A stretch of 29,829 nt of DNA from IMG/VR virus record IMGVR_UViG_3300021130_000013, positions 1 through 29,829 of that record. One strand, given 5' to 3'. The notes below the pieces were generated by a model. That model was not told the DNA's origin. It searched no databases and was given only the letters and a program-made list of their open reading frames with translations. Origin of the DNA: a virus. The position numbers and the translations under genes are program-made. The stretch's first letter is position 1. The number at the start of each line of letters is the position of its first letter. This document shows positions 1-6,850 of the stretch, one piece after another.

Positions 1-2934
1 GAAATTCTTGGTGCGATCCGAAATTGGCTGAAAACCAAAGGATTCATTGAATCATCCAAGCTCAACGACGCTGACATTGCCTACCTTCTGAGGAATCTCC
101 ATCGAGCGGCGCAGGGCCGTGGAGTGGCGAGGGCTGGAGAACCTGTCTTCAAGCGATCTGGCGATGGCTCGGATATCCGATTTGCCCGCAAGAATGTGCT
201 GGGTGATGAGCCTGCAGCCACATGGACGTCCCCAGGCGCAACGTCGCTGGATGACTTCATCTACCGGATGCAGGACAAGCTGATCGACACCAAGCGGGTA
301 CAGGAAGCGATCAAAGGCATCGAGGATGAATGGAATCCCTACCAGAAGGAAATGCTCTACCACGGTCGCGCCGCCAAGCAGACGGAAGACTTCCTGACCA
401 ATGAGGTCAAGCCGCTGGTAAAAGCCATGCAGGACAAGGGCGTCTCAATGGATGATCTTGAGACCTACCTTTGGAACCGTCATGCCCAGGAGCGAAACGA
501 GCAAATTGCCAAGATCAATCCCAAGATGCTCGATGGCGGATCCGGCATTCTGACGCAAGATGCTCAGGATTACCTGAAGGGTTTGTCACCCGAAAAGCAA
601 AAGGATCTTGAGGCGCTGGCAGGGCTGGTCGACAAGATCAACAGCAACACCAAGAAGATCCTGATCGATTCAGGTCTTGAAGTACCCGAAACGATCGCAG
701 CATGGGATGAGGCTTATAAGTTCTACGTCCCACTGATGCGTGGTGAGTCGGATATTTCTAACCGTGGCAACGGAACCGGACAGGGTTTCTCGGTCAGGGG
801 CCCAGCCAGCAAACGGGCCATGGGCTCAGATAAGCCGGTCGTGGATATCATTGCCAACATCCTGATGCAGCGCGAAAGGACGATCGTCCGCGCAGAAAAG
901 AACCGGGTCGGCGTGGCGCTTTATGGTCTCGCCATCCAGAACGAGAACCCGAACTTCTGGCTGCCGGTTAATCCCGAAGCAATTCGAGCGCCCAGACGCA
1001 CCCGGAACGAGCTTCAAATGATGGGGCTGCAGCCTGATGAGATCGATGGCTTGATGCGCGAACCGGCGACGCGGTATATCGATCAACAGACGGGCCTTGT
1101 GGCAGCCAGGATCAACCCGGCGCTCCGCAATAGGGACAATGTCCTTGCCGTGCGCGTCAACGGAAAAGATCGATTCATCTTCTTTAATACCGGGGATCCA
1201 AGAGCCGCTCGGATGGTTGAGTCGCTCAAGAACCTCGATTCTGATCAGCTGGGATCATTCCTGTCTGGGGTCCGCATGTTTACTCATACGTTCGCCTCGA
1301 TGAATACGCAATACAACCCGATCTTTGGCGTGGTGAACCTGCTGAGAGACTTGGGTGCGGGCGCGCTCAATCTCACGAGCACGGAAATTTCCGGTAAAGA
1401 AAAAGACGTCCTGGCTCATGTAGGGCCGGCGATTGTCGGGATCTATGCGGATCTTCGGGCTGACAGGGCAGGGCGACCCCGCTCGGCCGGCCAGTGGGCA
1501 AAGCTCTGGGAAGATTTCCAAGAACACGGAGGCAAGACGGGTTATCGCGATAATTACCGGACATCCGAAGATCGAGCCATAGCGATTCAGAGAATGCTGG
1601 ATCCTTCCTCATGGGCAGATCACGGTCTGGGTCGTTTCTTTACGGCAGACGGTCGCCTAAAAGTCCCGATGGAAATGGTCCGCAAAGCGGCATCCCCGCT
1701 GGTCACCCCGCTGTCGGGATGGCTGTCCGACTTCAATGAGACCACGGAAAACGCGATTCGCTTGTCAGCCTATAAGGTGGCCATCGATGCAGGGATCTCC
1801 ACCGACAAAGCCGCAGCGATCGCCAAGAACCTGACCGTCAACTTCAACAAGAAGGGTCAGCTGGCTTCCCAACTCGGGGCGCTCTATGCGTTCTTCAACG
1901 CCAACGCGCAGGGAACCGCGAGAATCCTTGAGACGCTGAATGGGCCTGCCGGTAAGAAAATCATTGCTGGCGGTCTTCTGGTGGGCGTTCTCCAGGCTGT
2001 GATGATGGCAGCAGCCGGGTATGACGATGATGAGCCGCCTCAGTTCACCCGCGAACGCAACTTCGTTATTCCGGTAGGCGACAACTACTTCTCGGTCCCT
2101 TATGCGCTGGGCTATCACGTTCTTCCGAACACCGGACGCATTCTGATGGAGCTTGTCCTGAGTGGCGGCAAACATGCAGGCGATAAGGTCTTTGACCTGA
2201 TGGCGGCCTATATCGAGTCCTTCAATCCAATGGGATCAGGCAAATCGATCTCTGAGGTGCTTTCTCCAACGATTACTGACCCGATCGTGGCGCTGGAGCG
2301 TAACACCGACGCATTTGGTCGGCCGATCGCCAAGCAGGATCGAAGCGGACTGGATCCGACACCCGGATTCACGCGGTCCAAGGATACGGCCAGCCTCTTT
2401 GGGAAGTGGTTTGCGAAAGTGATCAACACGCTTACCGGAGGGGATGACTACAAGCCTGGGCGCGTTTCTCCGACACCGGATCAGATCGATTACCTGATTG
2501 GTCAGGCAACGGGCGGCGTCGGTCGCGAAGCCATCAAAGCCGAGCAGGCGGTCGGTAGCTTGTTCACTGGCGAACAGCTGCCACCGTACAAGATCCCTCT
2601 GGCGGGTCGATTCTATGGAAACGCGCATTCCGCTTCAGCTGAACGCGATCGGTTCTACCGGAACGTAACTGAGCTCAACGTGACCCAGAACGAAATCGAA
2701 GGGCTCAAAAAGGCGCACAAACAGGATGAATTGAAGGCATTCAAGGAGTCGCACCCCGAATCCAAGCTGATCCGAAAAGCGGATGACGTCGAGCGGCGCC
2801 TTACCTTACTCAACGCCAGAAAACGATTCCTTCAGAGAAAGGGCGATTCAAAGGATGAGATCAAGAAGGTCGAAAGCCGGATCTCCGATCTGATGAAGGA
2901 TTTCAACGACCAGGTTAAGCAGGTAGCAAAATGA
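1..2934 (+). CDS. Large polyvalent virion/ejection protein, C-terminal part (LPD38-like); 5' end outside window
   Basis: The reading frame is open from base 1, so this is the last 977 residues of a larger protein. A GTG at 124 is not needed as a start because the frame continues upstream. The visible part is mostly alpha-helical. It has one hydrophobic stretch (IIAGGLLVGVLQAVMMAAAG, near 1960-2020), then motifs typical of the LPD38 module of phage polyvalent proteins: FNPMGSG, SPTITDP, FGRPI and, near 2595, PLAGRFYG. The C-terminus is a charged coiled coil. Known of the family: such giant proteins are packaged in short-tailed phages and enter the cell with the DNA; their N-termini often carry proteases or other effectors, which cannot be seen here. 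It is the penultimate gene of the late operon and overlaps the next gene by four bases. The family call rests on motif memory, not a profile search. Confidence 0.75.
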   Translation, partial: EILGAIRNWLKTKGFIESSKLNDADIAYLLRNLHRAAQGRGVARAGEPVFKRSGDGSDIRFARKNVLGDEPAATWTSPGATSLDDFIYRMQDKLIDTKRVQEAIKGIEDEWNPYQKEMLYHGRAAKQTEDFLTNEVKPLVKAMQDKGVSMDDLETYLWNRHAQERNEQIAKINPKMLDGGSGILTQDAQDYLKGLSPEKQKDLEALAGLVDKINSNTKKILIDSGLEVPETIAAWDEAYKFYVPLMRGESDISNRGNGTGQGFSVRGPASKRAMGSDKPVVDIIANILMQRERTIVRAEKNRVGVALYGLAIQNENPNFWLPVNPEAIRAPRRTRNELQMMGLQPDEIDGLMREPATRYIDQQTGLVAARINPALRNRDNVLAVRVNGKDRFIFFNTGDPRAARMVESLKNLDSDQLGSFLSGVRMFTHTFASMNTQYNPIFGVVNLLRDLGAGALNLTSTEISGKEKDVLAHVGPAIVGIYADLRADRAGRPRSAGQWAKLWEDFQEHGGKTGYRDNYRTSEDRAIAIQRMLDPSSWADHGLGRFFTADGRLKVPMEMVRKAASPLVTPLSGWLSDFNETTENAIRLSAYKVAIDAGISTDKAAAIAKNLTVNFNKKGQLASQLGALYAFFNANAQGTARILETLNGPAGKKIIAGGLLVGVLQAVMMAAAGYDDDEPPQFTRERNFVIPVGDNYFSVPYALGYHVLPNTGRILMELVLSGGKHAGDKVFDLMAAYIESFNPMGSGKSISEVLSPTITDPIVALERNTDAFGRPIAKQDRSGLDPTPGFTRSKDTASLFGKWFAKVINTLTGGDDYKPGRVSPTPDQIDYLIGQATGGVGREAIKAEQAVGSLFTGEQLPPYKIPLAGRFYGNAHSASAERDRFYRNVTELNVTQNEIEGLKKAHKQDELKAFKESHPESKLIRKADDVERRLTLLNARKRFLQRKGDSKDEIKKVESRISDLMKDFNDQVKQVAK

Positions 2935-3386
2935 TTGATCAGCTGAACAAGCATCTTCCCCTCGAAATCAGCGCCAATGTCCGCTATGCGGGACAGGCTC
3001 AGATTCTGAAGTTTCGCGGCTATGAAAAGCTGGCCAAACGATATGAAGAATCGGCAAAGGAAGAGCGCGGACACGCGAATCGAGTGATTCGGAGGATTCA
3101 GCAGCTGGGAGGCTGGCCTGATTACATCCCGCAACTGCCCGTTAAGGCGCAATCCAGCTGGGACGTGAAAGCCATGTTTGAGGCGGACCTTGCCACCGAG
3201 ACCCGCGTTCTTCGTAGTCTTACGGACCTCATGCAAACCGCTGACGAAGATGAACAGGACTGGCAGACGTTCAAGGTGCTGCAGAAACTCACCAATGACA
3301 CCGAAGACGATATCGAATGGTATACCGCCCAGCTCGGCATCATTGATGAGATTGGGCTGCAGAACTATCTAGCGGCTCAGATTTAA
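2931..3386 (+). CDS. Bacterioferritin-like protein with altered diiron site
   Basis: A 151-residue four-helix protein that aligns end to end with bacterioferritin, including the C-terminal IGLQNYLAAQI (IGLQNYL-type ending of Bfr). With an offset of about six residues, the E. coli Bfr ligands E18, E51, H54 and E94 correspond to E12, E45, H48 and E90, and Y25 to Y19. E127 and H130 correspond to T124 and D127, and the haem-ligand methionine M52 is R46. Half of one iron site is therefore changed and haem binding is unlikely. The start is an ATG overlapping the previous stop (ATGA), so it is coupled to the giant virion protein. Its stop overlaps the stop of the convergent gene. In the family the role is iron oxidation and storage; the phage role is unknown, possibly iron handling, protection or a structural use of the fold. 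Confidence 0.85.
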   Translation: MIDQLNKHLPLEISANVRYAGQAQILKFRGYEKLAKRYEESAKEERGHANRVIRRIQQLGGWPDYIPQLPVKAQSSWDVKAMFEADLATETRVLRSLTDLMQTADEDEQDWQTFKVLQKLTNDTEDDIEWYTAQLGIIDEIGLQNYLAAQI

Positions 3387-3673
3387 TAGTCGTCATCCCA
3401 AAATCCGTCTCCCTCCATCTTGATCGCCGGCTCTGACCAGTCTCTGGCATGAGAGGAGGGGAGGGTCGGGATCCATTCATTACCCTGTCGGTAGTAACCG
3501 CCACGGCTCAAATCGCGCGCGCTCAGATTGGGCAGCGTGTAATACGCCTCATTGCCTCGGACCACTAAGGCCTCAGCGCCGGGATCTGGAACATCGGTTC
3601 CGGGAATGGTGGGAACGTAGCGGACGGCATGTGCGTCAGCAGCAAATAGAAGAGCCAAAAATAGCGCTTTCAT
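3383..3673 (-). CDS. Small exported protein next to attP, function unknown
   Basis: Encodes 96 residues. The N-terminus MKALFLALLFAADAHA is a typical Sec signal peptide (Lys, hydrophobic core, AHA cleavage site before VRYVP). There is no cysteine after it, so it is not a lipoprotein. The mature part is about 80 residues, rich in Pro, Tyr, Trp and Asp, with an acidic end (DGFWDDDY). A ribosome site CGAGG lies seven bases before the ATG. The gene points away from int and is separated from it only by attP, so after integration it would sit at the far prophage end, a common place for genes expressed in the lysogen. I do not recognise the family. A periplasmic role such as blocking entry of other phages is possible but is inference only. 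Confidence 0.65.
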   Translation of the reverse strand: MKALFLALLFAADAHAVRYVPTIPGTDVPDPGAEALVVRGNEAYYTLPNLSARDLSRGGYYRQGNEWIPTLPSSHARDWSEPAIKMEGDGFWDDDY

Positions 3674-3683
3674 TCAAAACCTC

Positions 3684-3912
3684 GATGTCATAGTTTGATG
3701 TCATAGAAGTCTGGAAGCCTTTGTTTACGCGGCCTCCGGAGCGGTCGATTCCCTTAGGAGGGGAATGCTCTATCCAGCTGAGCTACCGGGGCGTATGGGT
3801 TTCACTGACTTTCTATGTCTCTACTATGACGCATATCGCGCATTTCGTCCACATAAAGAACAATGACTTAGCGGCGCAATCATAGCCGGTGTCATAGTGG
3901 ATGTCATAGAAG
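3684..3912. other. attP: attP: tRNA-derived core flanked by paired integrase arm sites
   Basis: A core-like inverted repeat ATTCCC-7-GGGAAT (3748-3766) coincides with a tRNA anticodon stem-loop, giving a 7-base spacer that suits the overlap region of a tyrosine recombinase. On each side lie two copies of a GTCATAG element: GATGTCATAG at 3684-3693 and GATGTCATAGAAG at 3697-3709 on the left; GTGTCATAG at 3889-3897 and GATGTCATAGAAG at 3900-3912 on the right. The 13-base versions are identical. A reversed CTATGAC occurs at 3824-3830. This matches the P arm, core, P' arm plan of phage attP sites. The int stop codon (3904-3906) lies inside the right arm site. The function is inferred from layout, from the adjacent int gene and from tRNA identity. 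Confidence 0.8.
3748..3792 (-). tRNA. 5' half of a tRNA-Arg(CCU) gene (truncated, part of attP)
   Basis: Read on the minus strand it contains acceptor GCCCCGG, TA, D arm GCTC-AGCTGGATA-GAGC, A, and anticodon stem TTCCC with loop CTCCTAA (anticodon CCT) and GGGAA. After this the sequence diverges: no T stem-loop and no CCGGGGC partner for the acceptor follow. It is 45 bases of tRNA identity, not a functional tRNA by itself. Most tRNA-targeting phages carry the 3' part of the gene; this one carries the 5' part. Confidence 0.8.
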
Positions 3913-4893
3913 GCCGAGCTTACCGATCGCGCCGACAAGGTTCTCTGGCGCAAGGTGCGCGTACCTTTCCGTCGACTTGATGGAAGCGTGGCCAAGTATA
4001 TCCCGAACCTCGTAGAGAGGGACACCCGCCATGACCAACCATGACGCGCAGGTATGCCTAAGATCATGCGGAGTGAAGTCCAAGATTCCAGCTCTGCGAC
4101 AAGCTCCGGCAAACCCCTTTTTCAAACTTCCTATGACACCTGACTTCCCCGGAAAGACATAGGGACTTTTCGGGTCTCGGTCTTTACAGCTGAGAAATGC
4201 CAGTTTTGCAACCGGGTGGATGGGAATCGTGATGGTGCGCTTCCGCTTGGTGCGGTTGCTAGTCACCTCAATAATGATGCGATCTCGCTCAAGATCGACC
4301 TTTTTCCAATCAAGCGTGAGAATGTCGCGTGTGCGAAGCCCGGTGTAAATCCCGATCTTTATGAAATCGGCAACGACTGGCGATGCGTTTTGAATAAGGC
4401 GAGAGGCCTCTTCTTTGGTGATCCACCTGACGCGACCAGGAGGTTCTTCCACCTTAACTGACCGAACCTCATTCGGGATGCTGGTCCCAAATCGGCTGTT
4501 GTATTCAACGATGGCGGCGCTGAGAACCGTGAGCTCTCGCTTGATGGTTGGATCCTCGACGCCAGCTTCGCGTCGGTGATCTATGTATCCGTGGATTTCG
4601 GTTGAATCGACGCTTGCGGCATCGATACCCGCGAAGTAACTGTCCAGCGCTCTCCCTATGGATATGTTTCTAGGGACGAGCCGATTATTGCGCTTCAGGT
4701 ATTCCGCTAAAACGTCAGCTACTTCTGCGCCTCCTGAGCGGCGTTTGAAGGTGTGGAAGGCTGATCTAAGCTTTTGCTCTTCCGCTTTCGCGTCCGCGTG
4801 GACGGTGGTCCCAGAAGATCGCCTAATGCGTTTGCCCGTCGCATCGGTGTACGAGATCCACCAGATCGAACTGTCTTTTTGCTTGTACGGCAT
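3904..4893 (-). CDS. int: Tyrosine-family site-specific integrase
   Basis: A 329-residue protein of usual phage integrase length. The N-terminal arm-binding and SAM-like core-binding regions (about 1-150) are followed by the catalytic domain with Arg187 (in GLRTRDIL), His276 and Arg279 (HDLRHT), His302 (LGHAS) and the nucleophile Tyr311 (STERYAH). All expected catalytic residues are present. It would join attP to the host tRNA-Arg(CCU) gene and, with the upstream Xis-like protein, reverse this. It is the last gene of the leftward operon and ends inside an attP arm site. The ATG at 4893 lacks a good ribosome site and lies inside the upstream HTH gene (175-base overlap in another frame), so translation is probably coupled. 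Confidence 0.95.
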   Translation of the reverse strand: MPYKQKDSSIWWISYTDATGKRIRRSSGTTVHADAKAEEQKLRSAFHTFKRRSGGAEVADVLAEYLKRNNRLVPRNISIGRALDSYFAGIDAASVDSTEIHGYIDHRREAGVEDPTIKRELTVLSAAIVEYNSRFGTSIPNEVRSVKVEEPPGRVRWITKEEASRLIQNASPVVADFIKIGIYTGLRTRDILTLDWKKVDLERDRIIIEVTSNRTKRKRTITIPIHPVAKLAFLSCKDRDPKSPYVFPGKSGVIGSLKKGFAGACRRAGILDFTPHDLRHTCASWLVMAGVPLYEVRDILGHASIKSTERYAHLAPENLVGAIGKLGLL

Positions 4894-5045
4894 CCGGAAA
4901 GTATGAACTCATCCAGTACCTTTTCGTCAATCCGAATCACTTTCCCCACTTGAAACGCAGGCAGCTCACCACTCGAAACCCAGACCTGAACAGTCCTGGT
5001 GCTGACATTTAACCTGTCCGCGACATCCTTTGTCGTGAGCATCAT
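4719..5045 (-). CDS. HTH excisionase-like protein overlapping int
   Basis: A 108-residue protein. Residues 1-50 form a MerR/excisionase-type winged helix (MLTTKDVADRLNVS, TVQVWVSSGELPAFQVGK, IRIDEKVLDEFIL), a fold used by phage Xis proteins to bend att DNA and by DNA-modification accessory factors. Residues 52-108 are basic and low in complexity (RTRKRKSKS, ending NAAQEAQK) and are encoded over the start of int in another frame, so part of this tail may be a by-product of the overlap. The start ATGATG at 5045 overlaps the stop of the upstream gene (ATGA). Its place directly before int supports a directionality-factor role; a small transcription regulator is the alternative. Confidence 0.75.
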   Translation of the reverse strand: MMLTTKDVADRLNVSTRTVQVWVSSGELPAFQVGKVIRIDEKVLDEFILSGCRTSKKTVRSGGSRTPMRRANALGDLLGPPSTRTRKRKSKSLDQPSTPSNAAQEAQK

Positions 5046-5614
5046 GGCAGTCTCTCCAACCTCATCGAGTCAACAAACGTGTGCATGACCTGATACGGAA
5101 TCATTTTTTCCGGATCAAGTGCAATCAATACGCCATTTTTATCGATGTGCATGCGTAAAGGCCCAGGATAAAGCCATCCATCTTCGGGCCGGGTGATTCC
5201 AAGTTTTTCACCTTCCGTAAAAAACCCATTAGAAAATTCGTCGCGTACTTTTTTTTCGCACTGGTGCATATCCAGCGCCGTCCATCGATATTTGGGTGAA
5301 ACGAATTTGTGGGCAAATACTCTTTTGCCTGTCCGCTTCATCCAGCGCGCCAGCCGTATACCGAATTTTTCGGCAACCAAATACTGGTAACCATATCGCG
5401 TATAGTTAGATTTTACGTTGCGGTACTCTTTTGACCCGCGCATCAAAAAAAGACCTGTCGTTTCTCCTGTTTTGGCGATTACGATGTCGAGGTCTGTTTT
5501 TGTTTTACTCGCATAAAGGTATCCGCTGGGATATTCAACAACACCAAAAGGACAGCCTTTCGTGATGTCAGAGATAAGGTCATTTGCCATTTTTTCTGAA
5601 ACTCTAATTGACAT
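5042..5614 (-). CDS. Hypothetical phage protein (190 aa)
   Basis: I chose the internal ATG at 5614 (MSIRVSEK) because an AAAGG ribosome site lies seven bases upstream; the frame extends back to 5644, which would overlap the upstream gene. The protein is globular and rich in Tyr and Lys, with no transmembrane segment or motif I recognise. It sits between a small helical protein and the Xis-like gene, with a four-base ATGA overlap downstream. Codon and base use looks more A/T-rich than in the structural genes, which suggests accessory cargo. Function unknown. Confidence 0.7.
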   Translation of the reverse strand: MSIRVSEKMANDLISDITKGCPFGVVEYPSGYLYASKTKTDLDIVIAKTGETTGLFLMRGSKEYRNVKSNYTRYGYQYLVAEKFGIRLARWMKRTGKRVFAHKFVSPKYRWTALDMHQCEKKVRDEFSNGFFTEGEKLGITRPEDGWLYPGPLRMHIDKNGVLIALDPEKMIPYQVMHTFVDSMRLERLP

Positions 5615-5624
5615 CGAGACGCCT

Positions 5625-5849
5625 TTATCCTTCCAGCAGTTCAATTACGCGACCGGCCTCTAAGGTCAAATGCTCATTGGCATAGACGCGCATATCCCAT
5701 TCTTGGCGGATACTCTTGTGAAGTTCCCCTGAAAGCTGTGCAACAGCGTTTGCCTGGGCAACTGTTACGCGACCTTCTAATACACCTTCCATGGTTGCCA
5801 AAAGAGCCCCTCTAAGGTCGGCCGCGTTTACGATTACTCTCTTACTCAT
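5625..5849 (-). CDS. Small helical hypothetical protein (74 aa)
   Basis: The start is the ATG at 5849, with GGAG nine bases upstream and the stop of the preceding gene overlapping as TGATG; a GTG one codon earlier is less likely. The sequence (AADLRGALLATMEGVLEGRVTVAQANAVAQLSGELHKSIRQEW) resembles small phage helical proteins in nin-like regions with no known function. No transmembrane part. It is coupled to the DUF1653 gene upstream. Confidence 0.65.
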   Translation of the reverse strand: MSKRVIVNAADLRGALLATMEGVLEGRVTVAQANAVAQLSGELHKSIRQEWDMRVYANEHLTLEAGRVIELLEG

Positions 5850-6046
5850 CACACCAACTCCCTAAACTTATCCCACCACTCAGACGCAGGGCGCACCCAG
5901 ACGTTATCCATTGATCCGCGTTCCCGGTAAACGATCACAACCTCGCCAGTTGCTTCCATCTTGGCAATCTCAAGAACCTGATAGACCTTCCCGCTGTGGT
6001 GTCGATACAAGGCATCGGGTTGGGGGAGGATTTTTGTTTCACTCAT
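5849..6046 (-). CDS. DUF1653-family small protein
   Basis: A 65-residue protein that matches the DUF1653 pattern: YRHHSGKVYQVLEIAKMEAT, then VVIVYRE and WVRPASEWWDKF near the end. These short beta-rich domains occur alone in bacteria and phages; no reaction is known. The start overlaps the stop of the gene before it (ATGA). Confidence 0.8.
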   Translation of the reverse strand: MSETKILPQPDALYRHHSGKVYQVLEIAKMEATGEVVIVYRERGSMDNVWVRPASEWWDKFRELV

Positions 6047-6336
6047 GCGTCCCCTCCTATCCCGTGGTGCTTTTCTGCTTGTCTGAAGCCTTCAGCAAAA
6101 GCGGATAAATAGCCTTTCTCAAAACACGTTCCTCTGTAATAAATATCAGCAATCTCAACATCGCTCAGGGGCTTCTTTGCGGATGGGATAGTGAGATGTA
6201 TTGGCGGTGGTGGCATCATTAATGACTTCAGATCAGCAACCGATTTAAGCATCGCGTCTAGTTGCTCCCTAAGCGCGGCGGTTTCTCTGCTGGCCTGCTC
6301 CATTCCTTCGCGATACCCGTCATAGTAGTCACTCAT
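6043..6336 (-). CDS. Hypothetical phage protein sharing a C-terminal module with its neighbour
   Basis: A 97-residue protein using the ATG at 6336; a GTG one codon before is too close to the GGAGGGGG ribosome site. N-terminal residues 5-40 form a coiled coil (GMEQASRETAALREQLDAML), followed by a proline run and a C-terminal segment that begins KKPLSDVEI and ends AEKHHGIGGDA. The same ending is present in the upstream gene, encoded by an exact 28-base DNA repeat. The pattern (KPxS/TxxEI ... AEKHHGIGG) looks like a mobile C-terminal module common in phage accessory proteins. Function unknown. Confidence 0.65.
   Translation of the reverse strand: MSDYYDGYREGMEQASRETAALREQLDAMLKSVADLKSLMMPPPPIHLTIPSAKKPLSDVEIADIYYRGTCFEKGYLSAFAEGFRQAEKHHGIGGDA
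6051..6078. repeat. 28-base direct repeat, copy 1
   Basis: The 28 bases at 6051-6078 are identical to 6340-6367; key part CCCGTGGTGCTTTTCTGC. Both encode the end of an AEKHHGIGG peptide and, beside it, the ribosome site of the next gene. This suggests duplication of a gene end, or recombination between neighbouring genes. Confidence 0.9.
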
Positions 6337-6850
6337 CACCCCCTCCTATCCCGTGGTGCTTTTCTGCAATGCTAATTGCCCACTTGAATATCCGCGCATC
6401 AAAATCGGCTAAACATTCGTTGTCCAAATAGCGGCTTATCTCCTCCTCCGTCATCGGCTTTCTTGATGGCTCGGGTCTGGTGTAGAGGGCGCGGCGTTTG
6501 TATTCCGGGTACATTCCAGCGTCATCAAATACGTCTTTAGCTACATCAATCCACGCAGTGCTGGTTGATCCTTCAGCCATTGCTATTTGATGCACAGGCT
6601 CCGCTTCTGGCTCGGGTCTGGTGTAGAGGGGTTCAAACCCATCGACTTGATGGAAAGATATTATTTGATCTCCATTAGGCGTTGTTCTCATCCACGCTAC
6701 AGGCTCCGCTTCTGGCTCATGAAACAGATAGTGTTCGGCTTCCCTCATGACATCATTTAGGGCTTTGATTTCTGGATCTTCGTCATCCAAATCTGTAGCA
6801 CATACCCAGCAATAGTGGATCTTCTTGAGAAGATCGCGTTCTTTACTCAT
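6329..6850 (-). CDS. Repeat-containing phage protein (EPVAW / LYTRPEP modules)
   Basis: A 173-residue protein; the start ATG at 6850 overlaps the stop of a 35-residue gene (ATGA), so I prefer it over an upstream in-frame GTG-type start at 6874. It carries repeated modules seen in many phage accessory proteins: EPEAEPVAWM, then PLYTRPEPEAEPV, then ALYTRPEPSRKPM, and a C-terminal TEEEIS...AISIAEKHHGIGG module. The DNA under two of the modules is also repeated (6467-6489 and 6608-6630). A CWVC motif lies near residue 15. No biochemical role is known to me. Confidence 0.7.
   Translation of the reverse strand: MSKERDLLKKIHYCWVCATDLDDEDPEIKALNDVMREAEHYLFHEPEAEPVAWMRTTPNGDQIISFHQVDGFEPLYTRPEPEAEPVHQIAMAEGSTSTAWIDVAKDVFDDAGMYPEYKRRALYTRPEPSRKPMTEEEISRYLDNECLADFDARIFKWAISIAEKHHGIGGGDE
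6340..6367. repeat. 28-base direct repeat, copy 2
   Basis: Identical to 6051-6078, 289 bases apart. It encodes the C-terminal AEKHHGIGG of the 173-residue protein and contains the GGAGGGG ribosome site for the downstream gene starting at 6336. Confidence 0.9.
6467..6630. repeat. 23-base direct repeat pair inside the 173-aa gene
   Basis: Positions 6467-6489 and 6608-6630 are identical (core CTCGGGTCTGGTGTAGAGGG). They encode the LYTRPEP units on the minus strand, and a third, weaker copy of the EAEPV part lies near 6700-6720. Slippage or recombination between these copies would add or remove a protein module. Confidence 0.85.

Noticed and set aside
3721-3793. A complete tRNA-Arg gene
   Set aside because: Only the acceptor 5' strand, D arm and anticodon arm are present. 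No T arm or matching acceptor 3' strand follows.
3813-4112. Minus-strand frame of 99 codons over attP and the end of int
   Set aside because: It overlaps int in another frame, crosses attP arm sites and has no protein-like pattern.
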